DNA of 64,000 nt from Vibrio navarrensis (GCF_015767675.1 NZ_CP065217.1:1922001-1986000); one strand, 5' to 3'. Numbered from the stretch's first letter, positions 8,171 to 17,780 are shown. Made by a program: numbers and translations. The notes: generated from the sequence alone by a model not told the origin.

Positions 8171-8762
8171 GCTTTAATTTTTCTGCAACTATATCTTCTA
8201 TATGATAATTGATATCAAATGCCTTTGCCGCAACCTCTAACACTTCTTGATGGCTCATTCCATTGTGAATATAACGTTCTTTCTTTATATTTAACTCATG
8301 GACAAGATAGCTGTATATAATAATTTGACCATGAATTTCATTCAGATCACTGCTAGTCAACTTTATTTGAGAATTAAATTTTTCGCCTATAAAAACAAGC
8401 TGCTTATTAACAGCTTCTATATTTGCCAACAAGGCTCGAACGCCATCTCTATAGCCAATTTCAAAGTCTTCAATTACTGAGTAAAAAGTATCTTCGATTG
8501 GTTTACCCTCGATTTTTGTAGGCAGTGACAATAGTTTAAACTGACCTTGGTTGATTAAACTTGCCTCTTCTAATATGGCTGAACAGTATGCACTATTTAT
8601 CGATTGCAAATCTTTCACTCTCCTAGATTCTAAATCTCGGATAAGACAGAATAATTTTTTCTTTTTCCGTTCAATCTCAGTTTTACTTTTCCATCGTTCT
8701 TGCTGCTTACCTAGAAAAAATCCCCCTAAAAGGGTAATTATTGCAATGATAAACTCTTTCAT
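8154..8762 (-). CDS. hypothetical membrane-anchored coiled-coil protein
   Basis: 202 residues from the ATG at 8760-8762 (GAGGTTGAG upstream); a longer frame starting in the attC is spurious. One N-terminal membrane helix (FIIAIITLLGGFFLG, residues 4-18) is followed by a strongly charged helix (about 19-50) and a mostly helical cytoplasmic part. The gene runs past the attC core and takes its last residues and stop from the attC stem. No family recognised. The layout resembles membrane-tethered sensors or effectors, but nothing proves this. Confidence 0.7.
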   Translation of the reverse strand: MKEFIIAIITLLGGFFLGKQQERWKSKTEIERKKKKLFCLIRDLESRRVKDLQSINSAYCSAILEEASLINQGQFKLLSLPTKIEGKPIEDTFYSVIEDFEIGYRDGVRALLANIEAVNKQLVFIGEKFNSQIKLTSSDLNEIHGQIIIYSYLVHELNIKKERYIHNGMSHQEVLEVAAKAFDINYHIEDIVAEKLKHITKR

Positions 8763-8786
8763 CTCAACCTCACCTTCATACTTAGC

Positions 8787-8913
8787 ACATAACGCCGCGT
8801 TAAGGGGCGCAGGCACGCAATACAAAAGCTACCGCACACTGCCGTAACCACTAAACCCAACGCAAACTGAAAATGCCACGCGTGCCAAGTCCCTCTTGAA
8901 CGCTTTGTTATGC
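8787..8913 (-). repeat. attC 9 (arms GCGTT/AACGC)
   Basis: Cores ACATAAC and GTTATGC; inner arms GGCACGC/GCGTGCC. Owned by A2. Confidence 0.95.
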
Positions 8914-9257
8914 TTAAGCTTCAATGGCTTACGTTTTACCCAAACCAAGATTAACTCGACTTTGATTCACAAACAAAAACCAAAACGTAGAAAACAGAAA
9001 TGACGCATAATTTTGAAAATCAGACTTTGAACTTTGGCTGTCAAAACTCAAAAACCTAAGATCAAATTTCTGATTGAGCCAACCGCCCTAACCTCGCGCT
9101 TACCCAAAAATTGACTGAGGCAAATCTCAGAATTTTTAGCGCCAAAGAATAAGTGTCCAGAAAACAGCGCCCACTGAAGCTAACTTGCCGACAAACTCGA
9201 AACCAACAAGCCGAGGGAGCAAAGAAAAACCATAACCCACTGCTTTAAAATGATTAA
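8914..9257 (-). repeat. ORF-less cassette, family A copy 2
   Basis: Same layout as copy 1. The hydrophobic frame stops early (TGG to TAG right after LSAS). Closest in its first third to copy 14 (both read caaaacgtagaaaac). Confidence 0.85.
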
Positions 9258-9384
9258 GCATAACGCCGCGTTAAGGGGTGAATGCCGCATAAATCAACTT
9301 TCTGCAAACCACTTTCACTACCAAATTTCACTGCATACCAAAAATGCCACGCGGCATGAATCCCTCTTGAACGCTTTGTTATGT
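9258..9384 (-). repeat. attC 10 (arms GCGTT/AACGC)
   Basis: Cores GCATAAC and GTTATGT; inner arms ATGCCGC/GCGGCAT. Owned by A3. Confidence 0.95.
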
Positions 9385-9728
9385 TTAAGCTTCAACGGCT
9401 TACGTTTTACCAAAACCACGATTAACTCAGCGTTGACTCACAAACAAAAGCCAAGACCAAAAAAACTGAAATGACTCATAGATTTGAAAAACAGACTTCG
9501 AATTTTGGCAATTCAAGCCCAAAAACTTGTGGTCAAAATACGGATTAAGCCAGCCGCACCTACCTCGCGCTTACTCGAAAATTGACTGAGGCAACATTCT
9601 GAATTTCCAGCGCCAAAGAATAAATGTCCGGAAAGCAGCGCCAAGTGAAGCCACTTTGCCGACGAGCACAAAATCAACAAGCCGAGGGAGCAAAGAAAAG
9701 ATACAACCAACTGATTTGACGTGATTAA
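9385..9728 (-). repeat. ORF-less cassette, family A copy 3
   Basis: Near-twin of copy 16 (47204-47547): both carry cagccgcacctacctcg and the gaagccactttgccgacgag variant. Hydrophobic frame open. Confidence 0.85.
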
Positions 9729-9853
9729 ACATAACGCCCTGTTAAGTAGTGAGGCATGCACTACAAAAGCTTCTGCAACACTACGTAATCACTAAAACCG
9801 CTGCAAACCAAAAATGCCACGCATGCCGAATCTGCTTGAACAGTTTGTTAGCT
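9729..9853 (-). repeat. attC 11 (arms CTGTT/AACAG)
   Basis: Cores ACATAAC and GTTAGCT; inner arms GGCATGC/GCATGCC. Owned by B1. Confidence 0.95.
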
Positions 9854-10195
9854 TAAATTTCAGCACCTTAGATTTACTAAGCCCGAGATTAACCTGATTT
9901 GGAAAACCAACAAACCACTTGAGTTTTGAAACCCGAATTGGCTCAAACTTTGTGACCTTTCATGCGATTTGAAAAACCGAAAATTTTGAGAAATCACTTT
10001 CAGAAAACTCAAAGCGAATGCAAAACTTCCAAAGCGACTTTGAGCCAAGCTTGCTAACCTCGCGCAATCCCAAAATTCAATTGAGGCAACAACTCAAGAT
10101 TCACATTGGCAAACAATGTTGATTTGCCGAAAAACCTGGGCGAATTGCCAAAGGAAGAAAGAAAAGACCACAACCACTTGATTTTTATTGTTTTA
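9854..10195 (-). repeat. ORF-less cassette, family B copy 1
   Basis: Founder entry for family B: ~340 bp inserts that begin (+ strand) taaatttcagcaccttagatt and end ttgttttaa. They carry ccaaagcgactttg, attgaggcaac and gatttgccgaaaaacc in order. No reading frame is kept across copies and no Shine-Dalgarno is seen. Function unknown. Confidence 0.85.
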
Positions 10196-10322
10196 AGCTA
10201 ACGCCGCGTTAAGGGGTGCAGGCACGCAATACACAAGTTACCGCACAATGCCGTAACCACCAAACCTAACGCAAACTGAAAATGCCACGCGTGCCAAATC
10301 CCACTTGAACGCTTTGTTATGC
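10196..10322 (-). repeat. attC 12 (arms GCGTT/AACGC)
   Basis: Cores AGCTAAC and GTTATGC; inner arms GGCACGC/GCGTGCC. Owned by A4. Confidence 0.95.
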
Positions 10323-10666
10323 TTAAGCTTCAATGACTTACGTTTTGATAAAACCAAGATTAACTCGGCCTTGATTCACAAGCAAAAGCCAAAACCTAAA
10401 AAACGGAAATGACTCATGATTTTGAAAATCAGACTTTGAAATTTGGCTGCTAAAACTTAAAAACCTAAGTTCAATTTGCTGATTGCGCCAACCGCCCTAA
10501 CCCCGCGCTTACCCGAAAATTGATTGAGGTATTTCTCTGAATTTCCAGCGCCAAAGAAAAAGTGTCCGGAAAATAGCACCCACTGAAGCCAACTTGCCGA
10601 CAAACTCAAAACTGAAAAGCCAAAGGAACAAAGAAGAACCATAACCCACTGATTTTGCGTGATTAA
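10323..10666 (-). repeat. ORF-less cassette, family A copy 4
   Basis: Belongs to the subgroup with ctgaaaagccaaagga near the right end (copies 4, 9, 15, 18, 23). The hydrophobic frame is open for 61 codons. Confidence 0.85.
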
Positions 10667-10792
10667 GCATAACGCCCGCTTAAGGGGCAGACAACGCTAC
10701 TACCAAGCTTCCGCACAACACCGTAATCACAAAAACCAACGCATAGTAAAAATGCCACGCGTTGGCTGTCCCTCTTGAAGCGTTTGTTATGT
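10667..10792 (-). repeat. attC 13 (arms CGCTT/AAGCG)
   Basis: Cores GCATAAC and GTTATGT; inner arms GACAACGC/GCGTTGGC. Owned by the 10813-11085 gene. Confidence 0.95.
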
Positions 10793-10812
10793 GCATATCG
10801 GTGCAAAATACG

Positions 10813-11085
10813 CTAACTTTCTTGTATTTTCTGTATCGAAATACCTGCAATACCTACCAATGCCCACTTTGCCGATGAAATGAGCCAATAGAAATAACTT
10901 TCATTTGAGTTCACTGTAGAAGCAACCAAAAATATGCAAATTGATGCGAATAATATTAACACCCATCCTAAGCCTTTCGGTTGAAAAACCTTCGTTAAAA
11001 GTAGTTGAATGACGTAGCACACTGCCAGTGCAATAAGAAGAGAAACACTGACGTTAAGCAACTCATTTTCAAATAGCCTTTCCAT
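10813..11085 (-). CDS. hypothetical small membrane protein
   Basis: 90 residues, not recognised. Three likely membrane helices at about 11-30, 40-57 and 65-82. Start ATG at 11083-11085 has AGGTGG 5 nt upstream. It is followed directly by its attC. Confidence 0.7.
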   Translation of the reverse strand: MERLFENELLNVSVSLLIALAVCYVIQLLLTKVFQPKGLGWVLILFASICIFLVASTVNSNESYFYWLISSAKWALVGIAGISIQKIQES

Positions 11086-11199
11086 TTAACCACCTGCATG
11101 ATTGCGATTGATTACTAAAATACAAACTAACATTTTTCCATACTGCTATTTCAAAACAACTATCTGATTATATGGATAATATTTATTGTTGACTCATGC

Positions 11200-11325
11200 A
11201 CATAACGCCCGCTTAAGGGGCAGACAACGCTACTACTAACTTCCCGCATAACACCATAATCACGAAACCTAACGTATGATAAAAATGCCACGCGTTGGCT
11301 GTCCCTCTTGAAGCGTTTGTTATGT
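11200..11325 (-). repeat. attC 14 (arms CGCTT/AAGCG)
   Basis: Cores ACATAAC and GTTATGT; inner arms GACAACGC/GCGTTGGC. Owned by the GNAT cassette on its right. Confidence 0.95.
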
Positions 11326-11841
11326 AACAATATTTTCCATCAGGTATATGTGATCAGCATACATTTGACCACCAATTCCATATGCATCAGGAATAACACT
11401 ATGTAATGTGAATCCACTTTTGATTAATACTTTTTCCGAACCCAGATTACCTTCAGTAACTACAGCGGAAAAACTGTTTAGGCAAAACTGTTTTCGGGAA
11501 TATTCGACTAAAGCTCGTAATGATTCAGTTCCATAACCTCGACCGTGGAAACTAGGTAAAAACATAAAACCAACTTCAGCAGTTCCATTCTGGATGCAAT
11601 AACCCGTTATACCCACTTTGATACCCGTTTCTAATTCCGAAGCAACCAAACAGTAGCAATGACTAGAATCTGGTGTCCATGGTTCAAGCCTAGAACGAAA
11701 TTTAGACTGAATTTCCAGCAAAGTCGGTTCATCAAAGCAAAGTGAAATGACCTCAGGATCGGTATGAAGTGTGTGAAATAGAGACCAATCATCTTCCGAT
11801 ATCGGAGACATCACTAAACGATCTGAAAATATTTTTTCCAC
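11320..11841 (-). CDS. GNAT family N-acetyltransferase (RimJ/RimL-like)
   Basis: 173 residues. FMFLPSFHGRGYGTESLRALVEYS (about residues 92-115) is the acetyl-CoA binding turn; EKVLIKSGFTLHSVIPD follows. Start ATG at 11839-11841 with AAGGAAGG upstream. The stop is the TAA of the attC core. Substrate unknown. Confidence 0.92.
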   Translation of the reverse strand: MEKIFSDRLVMSPISEDDWSLFHTLHTDPEVISLCFDEPTLLEIQSKFRSRLEPWTPDSSHCYCLVASELETGIKVGITGYCIQNGTAEVGFMFLPSFHGRGYGTESLRALVEYSRKQFCLNSFSAVVTEGNLGSEKVLIKSGFTLHSVIPDAYGIGGQMYADHIYLMENIVT

Positions 11842-11856
11842 TGAACCTTCCTTGTT

Positions 11857-11954
11857 ACATAACGCCGCATTAAGCGGCTAAAAATTGTGGGCTAAAATAC
11901 AAGCGCAGCGCAGTAGCCCACTGTTTTTAGTCCGACTTAAATGCCTTGTTAGTT
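11857..11954 (-). repeat. attC 15, short non-VCR type (98 bp)
   Basis: Cores ACATAAC and GTTAGTT. Arms GCATTAAGCGG/CCGACTTAAATGC and GTGGGCTA/TAGCCCAC pair well, but the middle lacks the VCR spacer. Closest in layout to attC 67. Suggests the cassette came from a different integron lineage. Confidence 0.85.
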
Positions 11955-12294
11955 GACTTTTAGGATTAAAGACTGCCCTAATCAACTTGCTGATATTACT
12001 TTGTTTTATCCCGACTGGAAGATAAAACTAGCCACTATGTATAAAAATTTGAACTAACACCGGCAACGATTGGAAACCAGAAACAGAAATAACGCCATTA
12101 TAAACGAGCAAGAACTAATGGAGCGAAGCTACTGATAAAACCAACGTGCGCAGACGACTATTAGTGACAGCATTATTTGGCGTTATGCTCAGACTTAAAA
12201 AACCCTCAACGCAACATTTTTTGAGCGCTAAAACAAACCAATTCAAACTCGACATTCAATTTCAGAAACTAAATTACTGCACATCGGTTAAGGC
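11955..12294 (-). other. unique cassette without a clear gene (H)
   Basis: No convincing frame on either strand. The best - strand frame is ~46 codons from an ATG with no Shine-Dalgarno. It holds a possible second attC at 12087-12188, which would split it into two very small cassettes. Confidence 0.6.
12087..12188 (-). repeat. candidate embedded short attC-like site
   Basis: Reads AAATAAC at the left and GTTATGC at the right, with AACGCCA pairing TGGCGTT and inner ACTAAT pairing ATTAGT. Size (102 bp) matches the short sites 15 and 67. Not seen elsewhere in the window. Confidence 0.5.
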
Positions 12295-12420
12295 AACTAA
12301 CGCCCGGTTAAGGGGCAGCCAACGCCATTACAAAGCTTCCGCATAACACCGTAACCACAAAAACCAACGCATGATAAAAATGCCGCGCGTTGGCTGTCCC
12401 TCTTGAACCGTTTGTTATGT
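12295..12420 (-). repeat. attC 16 (arms CGGTT/AACCG)
   Basis: Cores AACTAAC and GTTATGT; inner arms GCCAACGC/GCGTTGGC. Owned by A5. Confidence 0.95.
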
Positions 12421-12765
12421 TTAAGCTTCAATGACTTACGTTTTACTAAAACCAAGATTAACTCAGCTTTGACTCACAAACAAAAGCCAAGACCTAAAAA
12501 ACTGAAATGACTCATAGAATTGAAAAACAGACTTCGAATTTTGGCAGTTCAAGCCCAAAAAACTTGTGGTCAAAATACTGATTGAGCCAGCCGCCCTAAC
12601 CTCGCGCTTACTCGAAAATTGACTGAGGCAATTCTCTGAATTTCCAGCGCCAAAGAATGAATGTCCGGAAAACAGCGCCAAACGAAACCAACTTGCCGAC
12701 AAGCACAAAACCAACAAGCCAAGGGAGTAAAGAAAAGATACAACCAACTGATTTTGCGTGATTAA
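12421..12765 (-). repeat. ORF-less cassette, family A copy 5
   Basis: Hydrophobic frame open and continuous with attC 17. Carries the cgccaaacgaaaccaacttg variant shared with copy 17. Confidence 0.85.
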
Positions 12766-12891
12766 ACATAACGCCGCGTTAAGGGGTGAGTGCCGCATAA
12801 ACCAAGTTCCCGCAGACCACTTTCACCACAAAACTCACCGCATACCAAAAATGCCACGCAGCACGAATCCCTCTTGAACGCTTTGTTATGT
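12766..12891 (-). repeat. attC 17 (arms GCGTT/AACGC)
   Basis: Cores ACATAAC and GTTATGT; inner arms GTGCCGC/GCAGCAC with one mismatch. Owned by A6. Confidence 0.95.
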
Positions 12892-13243
12892 TTAAGCTTC
12901 AAGGGCTTACGTTTTACCAAAATCAAGATTAACTTGGCTTTGACTCACGCACAAAAGCCAAAACCTAAAAAACTGAAATGACTCATAACTTTTGAAAATC
13001 AGACTTGGACTTTTAACAATTCAAGCTTTGACAACATGAAAATGAAAGCTGATTTTTGATTGAGCCAACCGCCTTAACCTCGCGTTTGCCCGAAAATTGA
13101 TTGAGGCTACTCTCTGAACTTCCAGCGCCAAAGAATAAGTGTCCAGAAAACAGCGCCCACTGAAGCCAACTTGCCGACAAACACAAAACCAACAAGCCGA
13201 GGGAGCAAAGAAAAGATGCAACCAACTGACTTTGTGTGATTAA
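12892..13243 (-). repeat. ORF-less cassette, family A copy 6
   Basis: The most diverged left-centre of the family: 13021-13050 (tcaagctttgacaac and on) replaces the usual segment. Confidence 0.83.
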
Positions 13244-13369
13244 ACATAACGCCCTGCTAAGGGGTGAGCAATGCACTGCAAAAGCTACCGCACGCCAACT
13301 TAATCACAAAACTCACCGCATACTAAAAATGCCACGCATTGCGAATCCCGCTTAAGCAGTTTGTTAGCT
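13244..13369 (-). repeat. attC 18 (arms CTGCT/AGCAG)
   Basis: Cores ACATAAC and GTTAGCT; inner arms GCAATGC/GCATTGC. Owned by B2. Confidence 0.95.
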
Positions 13370-13711
13370 TAAATTTTAGCACCTTAGATTGACCAAACCC
13401 GAGACTAACCCAGCTTGGAAAAACGACAAACCACCTGAGTTTTAAAACCCGAAATGACTCAAACTTTGTGGCCGTTCATTTGCTTTGAAACCAGTAAATT
13501 TTTGAGAATTCATCTTCGGAGAGCTCAAAGCGAAAGCAAAACTTCCAAAGCGACTTTGCGCCAAACTGGCTAACCTCGTGCAATCCCAAAGCTCAATTGA
13601 GGCAACTGCTCAAAACTCGCGTTGGCAAACAATGCTGATTTGCCGAGAAACCGGAACGAGCTGCCAAGGGAAGAAAAAACAGGCTGCAATCAATTGATTT
13701 TCATTGTTTTA
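13370..13711 (-). repeat. ORF-less cassette, family B copy 2
   Basis: Variant with gaccaaacccgagac near the left end, shared with copy 6, and cgttcatttgctttg in place of the usual cctttcgtgcgat. Confidence 0.85.
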
Positions 13712-13836
13712 AGCTAACGCCCTGTTAAGTAGTGAGGCATGCACTACAAAAGCTTCCGCAACACTACGTAATCACTAAAACCAACGCAAACCAAAAATGC
13801 CACGCATGCCGAATCTGCTTGAACAGTTTGTTATGC
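13712..13836 (-). repeat. attC 19 (arms CTGTT/AACAG)
   Basis: Cores AGCTAAC and GTTATGC; inner arms GGCATGC/GCATGCC. Owned by the VOC cassette on its right. Confidence 0.95.
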
Positions 13837-14190
13837 GCGTGCTTCAGACCAAACAGCAAATTCATTACCACTTGGCTCCACAAAATGAAAACGGCAACCT
13901 CCAGGAAATTCAAAAATTGGACGGATGATTTCACCGCCATTTTTCACAACTTTATCCAATGTTGCTTCAATGTCTGAACTATAGAAAACTAAAAGTGCGC
14001 CACCACTTTCCGTCCGACTAGAACGCTCAGATTTGAAAAAACCACCATCTAAACCTTCATTTGAAAAAGCTGCGTATTCAGACCCATAATCAACAAATTC
14101 CCAGCCAAAAACCTTTGAAAAGAACGCTTTCGTTGACTCTAAGTCTTTCGCTGCAAACTCTACATAATTGAGCTTTTCATGCTGATTCAC
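13831..14190 (-). CDS. VOC family (glyoxalase/bleomycin-resistance-like) protein
   Basis: 119 residues, one VOC unit pair. LNYVEFAAKDLESTKAFFSKVFGWEF at the N-terminus and FPGGCRFHFVEPSGNEFAVWSE at the C-terminus are the two halves with the metal-ligand Glu/His positions. Start is GTG (14188-14190) behind AGGAGTG. The stop TAA is in the attC core. A clear paralogue lies at 44438-44797. Substrate unknown. Confidence 0.92.
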   Translation of the reverse strand: MNQHEKLNYVEFAAKDLESTKAFFSKVFGWEFVDYGSEYAAFSNEGLDGGFFKSERSSRTESGGALLVFYSSDIEATLDKVVKNGGEIIRPIFEFPGGCRFHFVEPSGNEFAVWSEARA

Positions 14191-14219
14191 TGTTCACTCC
14201 TGTCATTTTTCCAATTAGC

Positions 14220-14346
14220 GCATAACGCCGCGTTAAGGGGCGCAGGCACGCAATACAAAAGTGACCGCATGACAACTTAACCACTAAACCCAACGCAAAT
14301 TGAAAATGCCACGCGTGCCAAGTCCCTCTTGAACGCTTTGTTATGC
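14220..14346 (-). repeat. attC 20 (arms GCGTT/AACGC)
   Basis: Cores GCATAAC and GTTATGC; inner arms GGCACGC/GCGTGCC. Owned by A7. Confidence 0.95.
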
Positions 14347-14690
14347 TTAAGCTTCAATGACTTACGTTTTACCAAAACCAAGATTAACTCAGCTTTAACT
14401 CACAAACAAAAGCCAAAAACCAAAAAACTGAAATGACTCATAATTTTGAAAATCAGACTTTGAACTTTGGCAGATAAAACCGAAAAACCTAAGATCAAAC
14501 TTCTGATTGAGCCAACCGCCCTAACCTCACGCTTGCCTGAAAATTGATTGAGGCAACGCTCTGAATTTCCAGCGCCAAAGAATAAGTGTCCAGAAAACAG
14601 CGCCCACTGAAGCAAACTTGCCGACAAACTCAAAACTAACCAGCCGAGGGAACAAAGAAAAAACATAAACCACTGACTTTGCGTGATTAA
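14347..14690 (-). repeat. ORF-less cassette, family A copy 7
   Basis: Shares ggcagataaaaccgaaaaacc with copy 18. Hydrophobic frame open. Confidence 0.85.
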
Positions 14691-14816
14691 GCATAACGCC
14701 CTGCTAAGGGGTGAGCAATGCACTGCAAAAGCTAACGCAAACCGCCTGAATCACGAAACCCACCGCATGCTGAAAATGCCACGCATTGCGAATCCCTCTT
14801 AAGCAGTTTGTTAGCT
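14691..14816 (-). repeat. attC 21 (arms CTGCT/AGCAG)
   Basis: Cores GCATAAC and GTTAGCT; inner arms GCAATGC/GCATTGC. Owned by B3. Confidence 0.95.
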
Positions 14817-15158
14817 TAAATTTCAGCACCTTAGATTTACCAAAACTGAGATTAACCCGATTTGGGAAACCGACAAACCACTTGAGCTTTAAAACCCGAA
14901 TTGATTCAAACTTTGTGGCCTTTCGTGCGATTTGAAAACTCGAAAATTTTGATAAATCATTTTCGGAAAACTCAAAGCGAAAGCAAAACTTCCAAAGCGA
15001 CTTTGCGCCAAACTTGCTCACCTCGCGCAATCCAAAAATTCAATTGAGGCAACTGCTCAAAACTCGCGTTGGAAAACAATGCTGGTTTGCCGAGAAACCT
15101 GAACAAATTGCTAAAGGAAGAAAAAACAGACCACAAACAATTGATTTTTATTGTTTTA
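14817..15158 (-). repeat. ORF-less cassette, family B copy 3
   Basis: A long - strand frame (14704-15030) crosses this copy and the attC. Its tail is the attC-encoded RGIRNAWHFQHAV peptide, so I do not call it a gene. Confidence 0.85.
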
Positions 15159-15285
15159 AGCTAACGCCGCGTTAAGGGGTGAGTGCCGCTTAAACCAACT
15201 TCCCGCAAACCACTTTCACCACCGAAACTCACCGCATACCAAAAATGCCACGCGGCACGAATCCCTCTTTAACGCTTTGTTATGT
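15159..15285 (-). repeat. attC 22 (arms GCGTT/AACGC)
   Basis: Cores AGCTAAC and GTTATGT; inner arms GTGCCGC/GCGGCAC. Owned by A8. Confidence 0.95.
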
Positions 15286-15629
15286 TTAAGCTTCAATGAC
15301 TTACGTTTTACCAAAACCAAGATTAACTCGGTTTTGACTCACAAACAAAAGCCAAGACCTAAAAAACTGAAACGACTCATAGATTTGAAAAACAGACTTT
15401 GAATTTCGGCAATTCACGCCCCAAAACCTGTTTTCAAAATACTGATTTCGCCAACCGCCCTAAACTAGCGCTTACTCGAAAATTGAATGAGGCAATTCTC
15501 TGAATTTCCAGCGCCAAAGAACAAGTGTCCAGGAAACAGCGCCCGCTGAAGCCAACTTGCCGACAAACACAAAACCAACACGCCGAGGGAGCAAAGAAAA
15601 GATGCAACCAACTGATTTTTGCTGATTAA
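15286..15629 (-). repeat. ORF-less cassette, family A copy 8
   Basis: Same sub-type as copy 20 (50795-51138): both read gatttcgccaaccgccctaa and aaactagcgcttactcg. Confidence 0.85.
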
Positions 15630-15755
15630 GCATAACGCCCGCTTAAGGGGCAGCCAACGCCACTACTGACTCTCCGCATAACACAGTAACCACGAAAACC
15701 AACGCATAGTAAAAATGCCATGCGTTGGCTGTCCCTCTTGAAGCGTTTGTTATGT
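15630..15755 (-). repeat. attC 23 (arms CGCTT/AAGCG)
   Basis: Cores GCATAAC and GTTATGT; inner arms GCCAACGC/GCGTTGGC. Owned by the methyltransferase cassette. Confidence 0.95.
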
Positions 15756-16346
15756 ACGTTTCACCGCCACCACGGAATATGTGTGCCAATGCTTCATTCT
15801 ACCCAATGAAGTTTTAGCATTTTCATCACGTTCAAAGAACCTGACTATTTCAAAGTCAGAGAACAAACCCTTTACCTCTAACTCCGATAAAGGTGTTGTC
15901 GGGCTACGATAGTTTTCAGCCCAACTGTCTTTGAATCCCATGAAGTCACCCGAAAATACCCCACCGGCTTCAATTGAAGATTTAATGTTGCGCCAAGTCG
16001 TTTCAAACTGGTTTGGGTCAGCAAAGAACAGACTAGAATTTGCGATAACAACACCAGATTTTGGATAGTCAAAAGACTCAAACGAAGACTCCGAAATGTT
16101 CACTAACGACCTTGAACCAAACCTGTCTCTACAAATAGCAACCGAATCAGGATTTATATCGAAGCCATGAACTCGAAAACCCTGTTGTTCTAGATACTGG
16201 ATATCGCTGCCTGTTCCACAACCACAGTCAGTAGCTACTTTGAGATTTGATTCATTGAGACGAACTGCAAACTCAGCACTTTTTGAATGTGGACGAGATA
16301 GTGCTTTTTCGTAGAACTGACGCCAAATTTCAGCATTTTTATCCAT
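15750..16346 (-). CDS. class I SAM-dependent methyltransferase
   Basis: 198 residues. ATDCGCGTGSDIQYLEQQG (about residues 38-56) is the glycine-rich SAM-binding motif I, VHGFDINPDSV the acidic end of strand 2, and GVVIANSSLFF strand 4. It is of the small TehB-like class; substrate unknown. Start ATG at 16344-16346 lacks a strong Shine-Dalgarno. Stop TAA is supplied by the attC core. Confidence 0.9.
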   Translation of the reverse strand: MDKNAEIWRQFYEKALSRPHSKSAEFAVRLNESNLKVATDCGCGTGSDIQYLEQQGFRVHGFDINPDSVAICRDRFGSRSLVNISESSFESFDYPKSGVVIANSSLFFADPNQFETTWRNIKSSIEAGGVFSGDFMGFKDSWAENYRSPTTPLSELEVKGLFSDFEIVRFFERDENAKTSLGRMKHWHTYSVVAVKRT

Positions 16347-16370
16347 AAGTTTCTAATTTTCCGTAAAAGT

Positions 16371-16497
16371 ACATAACGCCGCGTTAAGGGGCGCAGGCAC
16401 GCAATACAAAAGTGACCGCATGACAACTTAACCACCAAACCCAACGCAAATTGAAAATGCCACGCGTGCCAAGTCCCTCTTGAACGCCTTGTTATGC
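16371..16497 (-). repeat. attC 24 (arms GCGTT/AACGC)
   Basis: Cores ACATAAC and GTTATGC; inner arms GGCACGC/GCGTGCC. Owned by A9. Confidence 0.95.
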
Positions 16498-16841
16498 TTA
16501 AGCTTCAATGACTTACGATTTGCCAAAACCAAGATTAACTCAGCTTTAACTCACAAACAAAAGCCGAAAACCAAAAAACTGAAATGACTCATAGATTTGA
16601 AAAACAGACTTCGAATTTTGGCAATTCAAGCCCAAAAACTTGTGGTCAAACTTCTGATTGAGCCAACCGCCCTAACCTCGCGCTTGCCCGAATATTGATT
16701 GAGGCAATTCTCTGAATTTCCAGCGCCAAAGAACAAGTGTCCGGAAAATAGCGCCCACTGAAGCCAACTTGCCGACAAACTCAAAACTGAAAAGCCAAAG
16801 GAACAAAGAAGAACCATAACCCACTGATTTTGCGTGATTAA
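16498..16841 (-). repeat. ORF-less cassette, family A copy 9
   Basis: Right half matches copies 4, 15, 18 and 23. Hydrophobic frame open for 82 codons, counting attC-encoded ones. Confidence 0.85.
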
Positions 16842-16967
16842 GCATAACGCCCTGCTAAGGGGTGAGCAATGCACTACAAAAGCTACCGCACACCAACTTA
16901 ATCACAAAACTCACCGCATACTAAAAATGCCACGCATTGCGAATCCCTCTTAAGCAGTTTGTTATGT
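16842..16967 (-). repeat. attC 25 (arms CTGCT/AGCAG)
   Basis: Cores GCATAAC and GTTATGT; inner arms GCAATGC/GCATTGC. Owned by A10. Confidence 0.95.
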
Positions 16968-17310
16968 TTAAGCTTCAAGGGGTTACGTTTGCCTAAACCA
17001 AGATTAACTCAGCTTTGAGCCACTAACAAAAGCCAAAAAACCAAAAACTGAAATGACTCATAATTTTGAAAATCAGACTTTGAACTTTGGCAGCTAAAAC
17101 GAAAAGACCTAAGATCAAATTTCCGATTGAACCAACCGCCATAACCTCGCGCTTGCCCGAAAATTGATTGAGGCAATTCTCTGAATTTCCAGCGCCAAAG
17201 AATAATTGTCCGGAAAACAGCGCCCACTGAAGCCAACTTGCCGACAAACACAAAACCAATCAGCCGAGGGAACAAAGAAAAACCATAATCCACTTATTTT
17301 TGGTGATTAA
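16968..17310 (-). repeat. ORF-less cassette, family A copy 10
   Basis: Two - strand frames overlap here (17009-17293 and 17023-17259). The first reads the usual segment in another frame, which argues against one conserved protein. Confidence 0.85.
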
Positions 17311-17436
17311 ACATAACGCCCGGTTAAGGGGCAGCCAACGCCATTACCAAGCTTCCGCATAACACCGTAAACACAAAAACCAACGCATAATAAAAATGCC
17401 ACGCGTTGGCTGTCCCTCTTGAACCGTTTGTTATGT
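17311..17436 (-). repeat. attC 26 (arms CGGTT/AACCG)
   Basis: Cores ACATAAC and GTTATGT; inner arms GCCAACGC/GCGTTGGC. Owned by A11. Confidence 0.95.
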
Positions 17437-17780
17437 TTAAGCTTCAATGACTTACGTTTTACCAAAACCAAGATTAACTCAGCTTTGATTCACAAACAAA
17501 AGCCAAGACCTAAAAAACTGAAACGATTCATAGATTTGAAAAACAGACTGTAAATTTCAGCAATTCAAGCCCAAAACCTGTGTTCAAAATACTGATTGAG
17601 CCAAACCGCCCTAACCTCGCGCTTACCCGAAAATTGATTGAGGCAATTCTCTGAATTTCCAGCGCCAAAGAACAAGTGTCCGGAAAACAGCGCCCGCTGA
17701 AGCCAACTTGCCGACAAACACAAAACCAATCAGCCGAGGGAACAAAGAAAAACCATAATCCACTGATTTTTGGTGATTAA
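17437..17780 (-). repeat. ORF-less cassette, family A copy 11
   Basis: Near-twin of copy 21 (51747 onward), which carries an IS3 insertion; this copy shows the uninterrupted target. Confidence 0.85.

Noticed and set aside
9513..9761. Hydrophobic - strand frames in family A (for example 9513-9761, 16626-16874, 47332-47580) as genes
   Set aside because: No Shine-Dalgarno, start codons inside attC, and frameshifts or stops in several copies. Kept only as a hypothesis in the findings.
12146..12346. + strand frame in cassette H
   Set aside because: Runs into attC 16, no Shine-Dalgarno, basic low-complexity peptide.
12790..12981. +strand frames such as 12790-12981, 18498-18689 and 48740-48931 (MPHKPTFRRPLSPPK...)
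   Set aside because: Shadows of attC plus family A sequence; opposite to cassette direction and without a Shine-Dalgarno.
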